Positions 1-9,190 are shown, counted from the stretch's first letter. The stretch: 64,000 bases of DNA from Ralstonia sp. UNC404CL21Col (GCF_000620465.1 NZ_JIBE01000003.1:806001-870000); one strand, 5' to 3'. The notes: a model not told the origin generated them from the letters alone. A program made the numbers and translations.

Positions 1-1
1 C

Positions 2-580
2 GCGCCCGACGAAACCGCCCCAGCGCCAGTCTGCCCGCGCTGCATGTCGCCCCTGCACGTGCGCAAGCCCGACAGCCTGGCGCGCTGCTGGGCGCTGCTG
101 ATTGCGGCGGCCGCCATGTACCTGCCGGCCAACCTGCTGCCGGTGATGATTACCGACACCCTCCTCGGCACGCAGCAGGACACCATCATGAGCGGGATCG
201 TCTACCTCTGGACGTCGGGCTCGTGGCACCTGGCCATCATCGTGTTCATCGCAAGCTTCCTGGTGCCGCTGGCCAAGCTCGGCATCCTCGCGGTGCTGTG
301 CCTTTCGGTGCAGCAACGCTGGCACTGGAACCCGCGATTGCGCACGCGCCTGTATGCGCTGGTCGAGATCATCGGCCGGTGGTCGATGCTCGATGTGTTT
401 GTGGTGACGCTGCTCGCAGGTCTTGTGCACCTGTCGACGCTGGCCATCATCAAGCCCGGCCCTGGTGTCGGCCCGTTTGCCGCCGTGGTGGTGCTGACCA
501 TGTTCGCCGCCCGCTGTTTTGATCCCCGCCTGATCTGGGACGTCATCGACGAGCCCGATCCCGAAGAGACCGATGTATGA
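2..580 (+). CDS. pqiA: PqiA-family membrane protein, C-terminal part (5' end outside window)
   Basis: Inner-membrane component of the PqiABC (intermembrane lipid transport) system. The open frame runs in from the window edge: before the first in-window ATG (44) it encodes a CPRC zinc-ribbon-like motif, so the true start lies upstream. The visible part is one PqiA domain with about four hydrophobic segments (from AMYLPANLLPVM through FAAVVVLTMFAARC). PqiA proteins usually hold two such domains; this looks like the second. The stop overlaps the start of pqiB by four bases (ATGA), which suggests translational coupling in a pqiA-pqiB-pqiC operon. Family assignment is by recognition of motifs and gene order. 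Confidence 0.88.
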   Translation, partial: APDETAPAPVCPRCMSPLHVRKPDSLARCWALLIAAAAMYLPANLLPVMITDTLLGTQQDTIMSGIVYLWTSGSWHLAIIVFIASFLVPLAKLGILAVLCLSVQQRWHWNPRLRTRLYALVEIIGRWSMLDVFVVTLLAGLVHLSTLAIIKPGPGVGPFAAVVVLTMFAARCFDPRLIWDVIDEPDPEETDV

Positions 581-2220
581 CCGACCCCGTCGATAACGAA
601 AACATTCCCGCGCCGCGCCGCACGAAGCGCAAGCGCTGGCTACCCTCGCTGATCTGGCTGGTGCCGATCGTGGCGCTCGTGGTGGGCGCCACACTCATGG
701 CGCGGGTGATCCTGGCGCGCGGCGCGCAGGTCACCGTCACGTTCAGCTCGGCCGAGGGCATCGAGGCCGGCAAGACGCGCGTCAAATACAAGAGCGTCGA
801 TATCGGCGTGGTCAAGGCGGTCGGGCTGACCGACGACCGCTCTGGCGCCGTGGTGCTGATCGAACTGACGCATGACGGCAAGGCGTTTGCTGCATCAGAC
901 ACGCGCTTCTGGGTGGTGCGCCCGCGCGTGGCTGCGGGCAGCATTTCGGGGCTCGGCACGTTGCTCTCCGGCGCCTATATCGGCGTGGACGGCGGCCGCT
1001 CGCAAGAGAAGAAATCCGTCTTCAGGGGCCTGGACACACCGCCGGCCATCTCGGCCGACGCGCCCGGCAAACAATTCACGCTGCACGCACCCGACCTGGG
1101 CTCGCTCGACATCGGTGCGCCGGTGTATTTCCGTCGCGTGCGCGTGGGCCAGGTGACGGCTTACGACATCGACGCCGACGGCAAGGGCGTGACGTTGCAC
1201 ATCTTCGTCAACGCGCCGTTCGACAAGTTTGTGGCACGCGGCACGCGGTTCTGGAACGCCAGCGGCATCGACCTCAAGCTCGACGCCAATGGGCTGAAGG
1301 TCGATACGCAATCGCTGCTGACCGTGGCGCTCGGCGGCATCGCGTTCCAGACGCCCGAAGAAGCCGATCACGAACCGGCTGCGTCCGACGCGCAGTTCCA
1401 GCTCGTGCGCAACGAAACTGCAGCGTTGAAGGATCCGGAACACCTGTCGCAGACCGTGGTGATGTACTTCCACCGCTCGCTGCGCGGCCTCAACGTGGGG
1501 GCACCGGTGGAGTTCAAGGGCATCAACGTGGGCGAGATCAAATCGATCGGCATCCACTACAGCAAGAAGCGCCACGAGTTCGTGCTGCCCGTGACGGCGA
1601 CGCTGTACCCGACCCGCTTCGGCATGGACATCCGCGACGACAATCCGCAGCACGCCGCCGAAGACGTCCGCACGCAGTTCGACGTGCTGGTGAAGAACGG
1701 CATGCGCGCGCAGCTGAAGAGCGCGAGCCTGCTGACGGGCCAGCAGTTCGTGAACCTCGACTTCATCGACGCGGCCGACCGCGACAAGACCCCGCCGCGC
1801 TTCGGCATGCGCGATCGTGACGGTGCGTACGTCTTCCCGACGGCCGACAACCCGACCGACGACATCGAGGCGCAGATTGCCGGCATCGCCAAGAAGCTCA
1901 ACAAGGTGCCCTTCGAGCAGATCGGACAGGATGTCCACCGCACGCTGACCACGCTCGACGCCACGCTCAAGCAGACCGAGCAGCTGGCCAAGACCGTCAA
2001 CAGCGACCTCGCTCCGCAGATGAAGGAAACGCTGGCCGAGGCCCGCCGCACGTTGGATTCTGCGCGCCAGGTCTTCTCTGACGATGCCCCGCTGCAACGC
2101 AATGCGCGCGATACGCTGGAACAGGTGGCCAAGGCCGCCGCGTCCGTGCGCGTGCTGACCGACTATCTGGACCGCCACCCGGAAGCGCTGATCCGCGGCA
2201 AGGCAAAGGACGCGCAATGA
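577..2220 (+). CDS. pqiB: PqiB, MCE-domain intermembrane transport protein
   Basis: 547 residues. A cytoplasmic Lys/Arg-rich N-terminus is followed by one membrane anchor (about residues 22-44, LPSLIWLVPIVALVVGATLM) and three MCE domains starting near residues 50, 165 and 290, each with the pattern hydrophobic-G-(x)-G-x-x-V-x-(F/Y). The last 120 residues are helical and heptad-like, matching the coiled-coil needle of PqiB. In E. coli PqiB forms stacked hexameric rings with a tube that spans the periplasm; that role is taken from the family. It overlaps both neighbours (ATGA with pqiA and with pqiC), typical of a tightly coupled operon. Confidence 0.95.
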   Translation: MTDPVDNENIPAPRRTKRKRWLPSLIWLVPIVALVVGATLMARVILARGAQVTVTFSSAEGIEAGKTRVKYKSVDIGVVKAVGLTDDRSGAVVLIELTHDGKAFAASDTRFWVVRPRVAAGSISGLGTLLSGAYIGVDGGRSQEKKSVFRGLDTPPAISADAPGKQFTLHAPDLGSLDIGAPVYFRRVRVGQVTAYDIDADGKGVTLHIFVNAPFDKFVARGTRFWNASGIDLKLDANGLKVDTQSLLTVALGGIAFQTPEEADHEPAASDAQFQLVRNETAALKDPEHLSQTVVMYFHRSLRGLNVGAPVEFKGINVGEIKSIGIHYSKKRHEFVLPVTATLYPTRFGMDIRDDNPQHAAEDVRTQFDVLVKNGMRAQLKSASLLTGQQFVNLDFIDAADRDKTPPRFGMRDRDGAYVFPTADNPTDDIEAQIAGIAKKLNKVPFEQIGQDVHRTLTTLDATLKQTEQLAKTVNSDLAPQMKETLAEARRTLDSARQVFSDDAPLQRNARDTLEQVAKAAASVRVLTDYLDRHPEALIRGKAKDAQ

Positions 2221-2885
2221 TGCCGATGCAAACGACGATGCAGTCTTCCTCTCTTCCCCTGGCGAGCGCCGCTGCCGTTGCTGTGCTGCTTGCAGCCTGC
2301 GCTTCGCCCGAGCCGACGTTGCATACGCTGTCGGTGCGGCCCGAAAGCACGGACACCGGCCGCTTCCAGCGCGCCTTCCGCCTCTCGGGCGTGCGGGTGC
2401 CCGATCGCCTGGACAAGCCGCAGATCGTTTTGCGTACGTCCGATAGCGAAGTGGTGGCGCTTGAACAGCAGCGCTGGGCCGCGCCGTTCGGTTCGGAACT
2501 GCGCGATGCGCTGTCTGCGAACCTGGCGACGGCGCTGTCGGCGGTGGACGTCGGGAGTGCTGCCCCGCCGGCAGGCGTACCGCTCTACCGGATCGGTGCG
2601 GAGATGCGCAGCTATGACGCGCGGCCCGGACAAGGCGTGACGGCGCTGGTGACGTGGCGCGTATCGCGCGATGCGGCAAATCAAGGGGCGGCGCCCGCAG
2701 CCCTCACCTGCCAGACGACGCTGGCCCTGCCGGTCAATGGGCAAGCCGCGGGTGCGGATTCAGAGGCTGGCGTGAACGCGGTGGTGTCATCCACGCAACG
2801 CCTCGTGCAGCAGTGGTCGCAACAGATTGCGCAAAGCGTGCAGGGTCTGGAAACCCCTTCCGCGGTGCCGGCGTGGTGCCGGTGA
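2217..2885 (+). CDS. pqiC: PqiC-family outer-membrane lipoprotein
   Basis: 222 residues. It has a signal peptide with lipobox LAAC (Cys near residue 28), then a domain of the PqiC/YmbA type (ABC-type transport auxiliary lipoprotein, DUF330) with the typical opening ASPEPTLHTLSV and a central VRVPDRLDKPQIVLRT segment. PqiC is expected to sit at the inner face of the outer membrane and receive the PqiB tunnel. It starts in an ATGA overlap with pqiB; a second ATG follows directly (2220). It ends 14 bases from the convergent MocR regulator gene. Confidence 0.9.
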   Translation: MMPMQTTMQSSSLPLASAAAVAVLLAACASPEPTLHTLSVRPESTDTGRFQRAFRLSGVRVPDRLDKPQIVLRTSDSEVVALEQQRWAAPFGSELRDALSANLATALSAVDVGSAAPPAGVPLYRIGAEMRSYDARPGQGVTALVTWRVSRDAANQGAAPAALTCQTTLALPVNGQAAGADSEAGVNAVVSSTQRLVQQWSQQIAQSVQGLETPSAVPAWCR

Positions 2886-2899
2886 GGTGAGGCGATGCG

Positions 2900-4363
2900 T
2901 CAGCGCTCGGCCAGTTCCTGCGTGAGCCGGCCGAGCGTGGCCAGCGCAGCTTCAAGGTTCGCCGAAGGCGGCAGCCCGAAGCAGATGCGGAAGAAATGAT
3001 CGAAGCGATTCAGGTTCGAGAACATCGTGCCCGGCGCAATGCGGATGCCCTGGGCCAGCGCCGCATCGAACAGTTCCATCGACGACACGTTCGCGGGCAA
3101 CTCCACCCACATCGCCAACCCGCCTGACGGCACCGACAACCGCGTGCCGGCGGGAAAACACCCCGCAATCGACTCAGCCATGCGTTCGCGCTGTTCGCGC
3201 AGCGTCTGACGCAGCGTGCGCAGGTGACGGTCGTACGCGCCGGACGCGATAAAGCGCCCCGCCAGCACCTGCGACCACGAATCGTTCGGCCGCGACTGCG
3301 CAAACTTCAGCATCTGCACGCGCCCCTGCCAGCGGCCTGCGGCCATCCAGCCCAGGCGCAGGCCGGGCGCCAGCACCTTGCTCAACGACGCGCAATAGAT
3401 GACGTTGCCCGTGCGGTCCCATGCCTTGAGCGCCTTGAGCGGCGTGGGGCTGTCGCCCAGGGCGCTATACGTATCGTCTTCAATCAGCGCGATGCGGTTG
3501 GCGTCACAAAAGGCGGCCATCCGGCGCTTGGCGGCGTCGGGCATGATGCTGCCGAGCGGATTCTGCAGATTGGGCACCACCACCACGGCGCGGATGTTGC
3601 CGTAGGCCTGCACCGCCATCTCCAGCGCTTCCAGCGACATGCCGGTGCGCGGGCTGGTAGGAATTTCCACCGCGCGCATGCCCAGGCTTTCCAGCACCTG
3701 CAGCAGCCCGTAGTAGGTCGGCGATTCCACCGCCACCGTATCGCCCGGCTGGGCCACGGCGCGCAATGCCAGGTTCACGGCCTCGATACAGCCGTGGGTG
3801 ACAATCACGTCGTCCGGCGCGACCTGCACGCCCATGTCGAGCGCACGCCGCGCCACGGCGGTCTGCAACTCAGGATGACCGTTCGGGATGACGGCCTGCG
3901 TCAGCAGCAACGGATACCGCCGCAACACCTGCGACGCGATCCGATTGAGCGCCGCTGCCGGATACAACGCAGCCGCCCCGCTTGCGCCGGATAGATCGAC
4001 ATGCACCGTGGCTTGCTGCCCGCGCGCCACGATGGCCGACACGCGCGCATGCACGCCCACATAGGCCGCCGGATCCGGCGTCGACACCTCGGGTTCCTTC
4101 ACTGGCGCCAGCAAGGCCCGGCGCGGTTGCCGCACAAAGTAGCCAGAACGTTCGCGCGCTTCAAGCCAGCCTTCCGTCTCCAGATGCCGGCATACCTGCA
4201 GCGCGGTCGACAGGCTGACGGCGTGCGTGCGCATCAACGTGCGCACGGACGGCATGCGCTCGCCCGGCGCCAAGACCCCGCTGCGGATCGCGCCGAGGTA
4301 ATGATCGGCAAGCGTCCGATACAGCGGCTGCGCGGGCGGTGGAGTCAACTCGGTGACGGACAT
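2900..4363 (-). CDS. MocR-type GntR regulator with aminotransferase domain
   Basis: 487 residues from the chosen ATG at 4363; an upstream in-frame ATG at 4423 would add 20 Pro/Cys-rich residues not expected in the family. The N-terminal winged helix (about residues 12-80, with GERMPSVRTLM) is the GntR DNA-binding domain. The rest is a class I/II aminotransferase fold with the PLP-binding lysine in SLSKVLAPG (Lys329) and the usual YYGLLQVLE and EDDTYSALGD motifs. MocR proteins use PLP as an effector and commonly act on divergent genes; here the divergent gene encodes a DUF2917 protein 218 bases away. The regulated pathway is not evident. Confidence 0.9.
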   Translation of the reverse strand: MSVTELTPPPAQPLYRTLADHYLGAIRSGVLAPGERMPSVRTLMRTHAVSLSTALQVCRHLETEGWLEARERSGYFVRQPRRALLAPVKEPEVSTPDPAAYVGVHARVSAIVARGQQATVHVDLSGASGAAALYPAAALNRIASQVLRRYPLLLTQAVIPNGHPELQTAVARRALDMGVQVAPDDVIVTHGCIEAVNLALRAVAQPGDTVAVESPTYYGLLQVLESLGMRAVEIPTSPRTGMSLEALEMAVQAYGNIRAVVVVPNLQNPLGSIMPDAAKRRMAAFCDANRIALIEDDTYSALGDSPTPLKALKAWDRTGNVIYCASLSKVLAPGLRLGWMAAGRWQGRVQMLKFAQSRPNDSWSQVLAGRFIASGAYDRHLRTLRQTLREQRERMAESIAGCFPAGTRLSVPSGGLAMWVELPANVSSMELFDAALAQGIRIAPGTMFSNLNRFDHFFRICFGLPPSANLEAALATLGRLTQELAER

Positions 4364-4581
4364 GGCGGCGAGGGGCGGCGGAGGGCGGCAACAAGCGGCA
4401 AGGAAACGTGTCCAGCACATCATGCCGGCAAGACCGCGACCGCAACAGATACAGACAACGCCAAACTGTACCGCAACAGATTGTCACGAGCGCAAGGGTG
4501 TTGCGGCTGAAGTTGCGTTGCTCTGTGTCTGTTGGCGCGGGCGTGAGATGCCTACGCTGAAGCCATGTTCAGGAGATCGAC

Positions 4582-4923
4582 ATGACTGCGACGACACCCG
4601 CATCCGAACCCGAATGGCTGGCCCTGAGCCGCGGCCAGAGGGGCCTGCAATGGCTGGCCGTCGGCACCACGCTTGTGGCATTGGAAGGTACCTTGCGCCT
4701 CGAGCCGCCGTCGCGTTGGGGCGCCGCTGTGCGCTATACCCTGACCGCTGGCCACGCGCATGTGGTGGAAACCTCAGGGTGGTGGCACCTGCATGCCGAT
4801 GCCGGCGTCAACGCACACCTGCGCATCGTCGTGCCGGCGCTTCGGACACAACGCAGCGCGTGGCCGGGAATGTGGCGGTGGCTGGCCCACTGGATTCAGC
4901 CGCGCCAGACATCGCGCGGCTGA
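4582..4923 (+). CDS. DUF2917 domain protein
   Basis: 113 residues. The middle part (LVALEGTLRLEPP, then YTLTAGHAHVV and GWWHLHADAG) reads as a short beta-rich, cupin-like fold, which I associate with the DUF2917 family common in Burkholderiales; function unknown. No signal peptide or membrane segment. The ATG is preceded by AGGAGATCGAC, a good ribosome site. It is divergent from the MocR regulator, so it is a plausible target. The C-terminus (WPGMWRWLAHWIQPRQ) is Trp-rich and could be amphipathic. Confidence 0.75.
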   Translation: MTATTPASEPEWLALSRGQRGLQWLAVGTTLVALEGTLRLEPPSRWGAAVRYTLTAGHAHVVETSGWWHLHADAGVNAHLRIVVPALRTQRSAWPGMWRWLAHWIQPRQTSRG

Positions 4924-4939
4924 ATCCACGGCGGAACCG

Positions 4940-5140
4940 TCAGCCACGCTCGCCCGGCTTTGGGCTCGGCGCGCCGGGGCGTTTCCCGTCGTCGGGGCGG
5001 ATCGAAGCGTTTTCGAAGTCGCCCGGGTCCTCCTCGCCTACGCCGCTTTCGCTCGGGATGGCCGGTGCAACGGGCCGGGCGGCGTCGCCCGAAGGCGCCT
5101 TGGCTTTGTCGTTATCCCGGGGTGAATGGGTGCCGCTCAT
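4940..5140 (-). CDS. Small hydrophilic protein of unknown function (66 aa)
   Basis: 66 residues, rich in Pro, Gly, Asp, Glu and Ser, with no hydrophobic core, so probably intrinsically disordered. No family recognised. It overlaps the stop of the upstream 101-residue gene by four bases (ATGA at 5137-5140) and has only a weak ribosome site (GGAAACAGCC), which suggests translational coupling and is the main support that it is real. Its 3' end lies 16 bases from the convergent DUF2917 gene. Confidence 0.55.
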   Translation of the reverse strand: MSGTHSPRDNDKAKAPSGDAARPVAPAIPSESGVGEEDPGDFENASIRPDDGKRPGAPSPKPGERG

Positions 5141-5442
5141 GGCTGTTTCCGGCTGTTCTGGTGCTGCCCCAGGCGCTGCTGGTTTTGCGGCATCTGCCCT
5201 TCCTGTGCGGCGGCACGGCCATCTTCGGCCGGCACCGGCATCGGGCGCTTGGCCGACTGGTCGGTGCCGTGCTGCATGGAAGTGCGCTCGGCGCGGTCGG
5301 ATTCAGCGCGCTCCCTATTGCCGCCACGCCCTTGCTGCGCCTGCGCGTTGTGCTCGCCCTTTTTGCTTTCGCTCTTTCGTTCCCCCGCTTTTTCTCCCGC
5401 CTGTGCAGCGGGCTTGTGCGGTTGCTGTGCGTGTTGCTTCAT
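5137..5442 (-). CDS. Small charged low-complexity protein (101 aa)
   Basis: 101 residues dominated by Gln, Lys, Glu, Arg and Ala, with no hydrophobic stretch; likely disordered. The ATG at 5442 is preceded by a perfect AGGAGG seven bases upstream (5450-5455 on the minus strand), which fixes this start inside a much longer open frame that I regard as spurious upstream. It overlaps the 66-residue gene by ATGA. Composition resembles hydrophilic stress-associated proteins, but that is only a resemblance; no family is claimed. Confidence 0.6.
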   Translation of the reverse strand: MKQHAQQPHKPAAQAGEKAGERKSESKKGEHNAQAQQGRGGNRERAESDRAERTSMQHGTDQSAKRPMPVPAEDGRAAAQEGQMPQNQQRLGQHQNSRKQP

Positions 5443-5593
5443 CGTCAGCCTCCTGATTTCGGTTACGGGCGGCTCGCCCGCGTCGAAGGGGGTCGCAACG
5501 AGCGTGCCGCAAACCAATGCGCGCGCGCAGGTATCCGCCTTGCTGCATTCGCTGTGTCGCGCCTTGGCGCACAAGCACGCATGGAGAATCCAC

Positions 5594-6181
5594 ATGGCAA
5601 CGAGCAACCTGTATCGCACCGGCGAAGCACCCGCACAAACCGGCAAGGGCCACGGCACCGACGCCCTCGGCCCCTCCGACAGTTCGGACTCGGGCAGCGA
5701 CGTGGTCGGCGGACCGGGCCTGGGCAGCGACGTTGAAGATCGCTTTGACGACGATCCCGCGGTCCACCCGCACGGCAACGCGGCCAACCGCACAGCCGGC
5801 GCGGACCTTGGCGACGTCAATCTCGACAGCGACACCGACTCGACCGGCACGGGCGAGCGCCGCGCGGCCGGGCACGAACCCGTCATACGCGAAGGCGGCG
5901 ACCTGATGCCCGACGCCATACGCGACCTGCATGACCCGGGAGTCGACACTCCGATCGACGACGAGAACTTCGAGCACGCCACAGGCCTGGCCGGTGAAAA
6001 CGACGACGCGGATGCCCCCGACGCCGTCGAGCTGGACGAAGCGCCGATCGACCCGCAACCCGGCAGCCGTGATGTGCCGGTGCAATCGCCCACCGGCGGC
6101 GGCACGGACTGGTCTGACAACATGCGCCGCAGCCGCCCGACGTACAAGGGCAAGCGCGTGCCGGGCCAGCATCGCAGCTGA
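5594..6181 (+). CDS. Acidic low-complexity protein of unknown function (195 aa)
   Basis: 195 residues, extremely acidic (Asp/Glu throughout), Gly- and Ser-rich, without signal peptide or membrane segment; only the last 20 residues turn basic (RRSRPTYKGKRVPGQHRS). ATG 5594 is chosen because GGAGA lies at good spacing upstream and the reading frame before it has no plausible initiator. Divergent from the two small hydrophilic genes across about 150 bases, so the three could share a control region. No recognised domain. Confidence 0.65.
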   Translation: MATSNLYRTGEAPAQTGKGHGTDALGPSDSSDSGSDVVGGPGLGSDVEDRFDDDPAVHPHGNAANRTAGADLGDVNLDSDTDSTGTGERRAAGHEPVIREGGDLMPDAIRDLHDPGVDTPIDDENFEHATGLAGENDDADAPDAVELDEAPIDPQPGSRDVPVQSPTGGGTDWSDNMRRSRPTYKGKRVPGQHRS

Positions 6182-6199
6182 GCGGGGTCGGATGCATGC

Positions 6200-6227
6200 G
6201 GACCGCGCCTGCACGTCAGCGCGGTCC
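6200..6227 (+). terminator. Hairpin after the acidic protein gene
   Basis: Perfect nine-base stem GGACCGCGC / GCGCGGTCC with a ten-base loop, 19 bases past the stop codon of the acidic protein. No T-run follows, so this may be a transcript-end stabiliser rather than an intrinsic terminator. Confidence 0.35.
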
Positions 6228-6319
6228 CGTCTAGACTGGCGGCTGCCCAGCGCGGCGCAGAGACGCGCGCGTGCTGGCCCGCCGCGCCCACGTTTGGGTG
6301 AATCTCACACGCTTGCTCA

Positions 6320-6952
6320 ATGACACGTCTACGCTTTTCCGCCCGTACTGCCGCAGCCGTCGCTCTTGTGACTGCGGTCCTTCCACTCGCCGCGTCCGCG
6401 CAAAGTACCGCTGCGCCCACGCGCGTGCGGGCCACCATCAATGCGGTCCACAGCACCGCTGTCGACGTGACCGACACGTCCGGCAACAAGGCCACGGTGA
6501 CGCTGCCGGTGGACCTCAGCGTCACGCAAGTGGCGCCGATCGAGCCGTCGGCCATTCGCGCCGGCAGCTATATCGGCACGGCCGCGGTCAAGGAGCCGGA
6601 CGGGACGCTGCGTGCGCTGGAAGTGCATGTGTTTCCGGAAGCCATGCGCGGCACCGGCGACGGCCACCGCCCTTACGACCTGGGGCCGAACAGCAGCATG
6701 ACGAACGGCACGGTCGAACAGGCAGGCGCCGTCACCGGTGCGCAGGGCCGCACGCTGTCGGTCAAATACAAGGATGGAGAGCAGCGCATCGTGGTGCCGC
6801 CGCAAGTGCCGATCGTCACCTTCGAGCCGGGTCGGCGCGATGACCTGAAAGCCGGCGCGCACGTCGTCATGTTCGTGCGCGCCGATGCGCAGGGCACGCT
6901 GGTTGCACAACGCGTGCTGGTCGGCAAGGACGGGATGGTCCCGCCGATGTGA
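6320..6952 (+). CDS. Secreted protein, DUF5666-like
   Basis: 210 residues. A clear Sec signal peptide (MTRLRFSARTAAAVALVTAVLPLAASAQ, cleavage after ASA) is followed by beta-rich sequence with two repeated modules (ATINAVHSTAVDVTDTSGNKATVTL and GAVTGAQGRTLSVKYKDGEQRIVV) that look like OB-fold/DUF5666-type segments. Likely periplasmic; function unknown. The ribosome site is poor. The gene ends at a bidirectional hairpin shared with the convergent TonB receptor gene. Confidence 0.7.
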   Translation: MTRLRFSARTAAAVALVTAVLPLAASAQSTAAPTRVRATINAVHSTAVDVTDTSGNKATVTLPVDLSVTQVAPIEPSAIRAGSYIGTAAVKEPDGTLRALEVHVFPEAMRGTGDGHRPYDLGPNSSMTNGTVEQAGAVTGAQGRTLSVKYKDGEQRIVVPPQVPIVTFEPGRRDDLKAGAHVVMFVRADAQGTLVAQRVLVGKDGMVPPM

Positions 6953-6973
6953 TGGCGATGTAATCGATGCAAG

Positions 6974-7004
6974 ATCGGGCCAGCTACATATGCTGGCCCG
7001 ATTT
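6974..7004. terminator. Bidirectional hairpin terminator
   Basis: An eleven-base perfect stem (ATCGGGCCAGC / GCTGGCCCGAT) with a seven-base loop lies between the convergent ends of the secreted protein gene (6952) and the TonB receptor gene (7007). Short T-run on the plus strand (TTT). Confidence 0.7.
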
Positions 7005-7006
7005 GC

Positions 7007-9190
7007 TTAGAACGGCTTGCTGACCGACAACAGGAACGTACGGCGCGGCGCAAACTGCGGCGCACCCACGCCAATGCCAGTGCCATCGCGCAGCTGGTAG
7101 CTGCGATCGAAGATGTTCAGCACGGTCAGCCGCGTCTTGAACTTGCCCAGCGTCGGCACGTTGAAGTCGCGGGCAGCACCGACATTCATCTGCCAGTAGG
7201 CCGGCAGGTGGTCGGAGTTGACAAAGCCGTTGCGCAGGCCCGTTCCGAACAGCACATCGCTCGTATACGTCGTGCCGGAATACCGATACGACACGCCAGC
7301 CGACGCGGTCAGGCGCTGGTCGTGATCGAGGTTGACCCAATGGTTGTTGATGTAGGCCAGCTCGTCGGCACCAAAGTTGAACTGGCCGGTCTCGATGCCC
7401 TTGCCCTGCGCGCGCGACACCGCCAGGTTCAGGTAGGCCCCGAAGTTGCCGTTGCGATAGTTCGCGCTGCCTTCCAGGCCGTAGATGCGGCCACGCTCGT
7501 AGTTGAACGCCGAGTACAGCAGCGCGTTGCCGAACTGCCCTTCGTCCTGCAGGTGACGCACGTCGCGGTAATACGCATCCAGACCCAACGTCAGATGCGG
7601 CGTGAGCTGGTGCGAAATCCCGAGATCAAAGTAGTTCGAGCGCTCCGACTTGACAGCCGTGTTGGCATCCGACGGCAACGCGTTGGTCGTGCCGGCAAAG
7701 GCCTGCACCGACGTGGTGTCGAACTTCTCCGTGGGCGGCGGCGTGAAGTAGCGCGCGTAGCCGGCATGCACGCGGGTGCGCGGCGTCAGGTCGTACGTCA
7801 GCCCAAGGCGCGGGCTGAGTTGCTGCTCGCTGACGATGGTGTTGACGCGGTCGTAGCGTGCGCCGTAGTTGACGGTGAGCTTGTCGGTGGGCTTCCACTC
7901 GTCCTGCAGGTAGACGCCCAGCGTCGTGCCGCTGCCGCTGTGGTTGTCGACGATGGTGAACGGCGTGTTGCTGGTCTGGGCACCGGAGTCGTCGGCGGCA
8001 AACACGCTGGAAGTGTTGTTGGCCACATAGCGCTCGCGCTGGACGAACACGCCGGCACGCAGCGTGTGCTTGTCGGTCAGCTTGTAGCTCGCATCGCCCT
8101 GCAGGCCGTAAGCCTCGTTGCGGCGCGTAATGTCGGCGGCCACGCCGTTGTAGACCAAGTCCCCGATCGGATCCGGCATGTAGTCGATGCGGCTTGCGCG
8201 GCGGAACACCGACACCTGGTAGTCGAGCTTGGGCGACACCTTCTGCTGATACGTCAGGATCTGGAAGTCGGTCTTTTCGCGCTGATTGGCGTTGAGCGCC
8301 TCCGACGCCGGCGGCACCGCGCCATCGAGCGTGAACTGCGGCGTCAGGCCCGGGCGCGTCGGAATCTGGAAACGGCCGTTTGACGTGCCGAACATGAAGC
8401 TCACGCGGCTGTCGTTGTCGAGCAGGTACGAGAGCATGCCGAACGACTTGTTTTGCGTGGTGTGGTCGTGCGTGGCGTTGCGGTTGCCCGTCGGGTTTTC
8501 AATGCCGAGGTTGTTTTCCAGGAACACGCCCGACAGGTAATAGCTGAAGCGGTCTTTCGTGCCCTGAATCTGCGCATTGACCTCGTGCGTGGCATTGCTG
8601 CCCAGCACCGTGCCGATCTCGCCGCCGAAGGCCTTCGGCTCGCCGTCCTCGTCGGCAGACGCGCCCTTGGTGGTGATGTCGACAATCCCGGCGGTGCGGT
8701 AGCCGTATTGCGCCGGCAGCGCGCCGGTCAGCACGTTGATCTGGTTGGCGAAGCGCGTATCCAGCATCTGCCCAAAACCGCTGATCGGCTCGGGGACGAT
8801 CACGCCATTGATGCGGTATTGCAGGTTGGAGTGGTCTCCGCGCACGTGCAGTTGCCCGTAGGAATCTTGCACCACGCCCGGCGCCTGCAGCAGCACCTGG
8901 TTCAGCGGCGTGGCATCGCCCAGCGGCAGGCGGGCAATGTCATCGGTGTCGAACTTGTAGACGGAGCTGCCGGTGTCCGGCGACAGCGCATTGCGTGCGG
9001 CATCCAGGCGCTTGGCCGTGACGCGGGTTTCGCTGAGGTCGCGCACGTTGGTGGCGGGTGCCGTCGTGGCGGGCGTGGAAGGCGTGGCGGCCGGCGGTGT
9101 GGCCTCCTGAGCCAGGGCGGAAACCGAGGCGACGGACGGCAGGACGGCGGCAAGCGCCATCACCAGCTTGCGGGGCTGGAACGGAATCAT
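7007..9190 (-). CDS. TonB-dependent outer-membrane receptor
   Basis: 727 residues from ATG 9190 (AAAGG upstream); a longer frame to 9238 has no supporting ribosome site. Signal peptide (MALAAVLPSVASVSALAQ), a Pro/Thr/Ala-rich linker, a plug domain (about residues 60-190, with DATPLNQVLLQAPGV, VRGDHSNLQYRINGV and AQYGYRTAGIVDITTKG), then a beta-barrel ending in the outer-membrane signature SVSKPF with terminal Phe. It imports a ligand using TonB energy; the ligand is not evident. The gene lies 87 bases after a small membrane protein with a C-x2-C pair, which hints at a metal, but this is inference. Confidence 0.92.
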   Translation of the reverse strand: MIPFQPRKLVMALAAVLPSVASVSALAQEATPPAATPSTPATTAPATNVRDLSETRVTAKRLDAARNALSPDTGSSVYKFDTDDIARLPLGDATPLNQVLLQAPGVVQDSYGQLHVRGDHSNLQYRINGVIVPEPISGFGQMLDTRFANQINVLTGALPAQYGYRTAGIVDITTKGASADEDGEPKAFGGEIGTVLGSNATHEVNAQIQGTKDRFSYYLSGVFLENNLGIENPTGNRNATHDHTTQNKSFGMLSYLLDNDSRVSFMFGTSNGRFQIPTRPGLTPQFTLDGAVPPASEALNANQREKTDFQILTYQQKVSPKLDYQVSVFRRASRIDYMPDPIGDLVYNGVAADITRRNEAYGLQGDASYKLTDKHTLRAGVFVQRERYVANNTSSVFAADDSGAQTSNTPFTIVDNHSGSGTTLGVYLQDEWKPTDKLTVNYGARYDRVNTIVSEQQLSPRLGLTYDLTPRTRVHAGYARYFTPPPTEKFDTTSVQAFAGTTNALPSDANTAVKSERSNYFDLGISHQLTPHLTLGLDAYYRDVRHLQDEGQFGNALLYSAFNYERGRIYGLEGSANYRNGNFGAYLNLAVSRAQGKGIETGQFNFGADELAYINNHWVNLDHDQRLTASAGVSYRYSGTTYTSDVLFGTGLRNGFVNSDHLPAYWQMNVGAARDFNVPTLGKFKTRLTVLNIFDRSYQLRDGTGIGVGAPQFAPRRTFLLSVSKPF

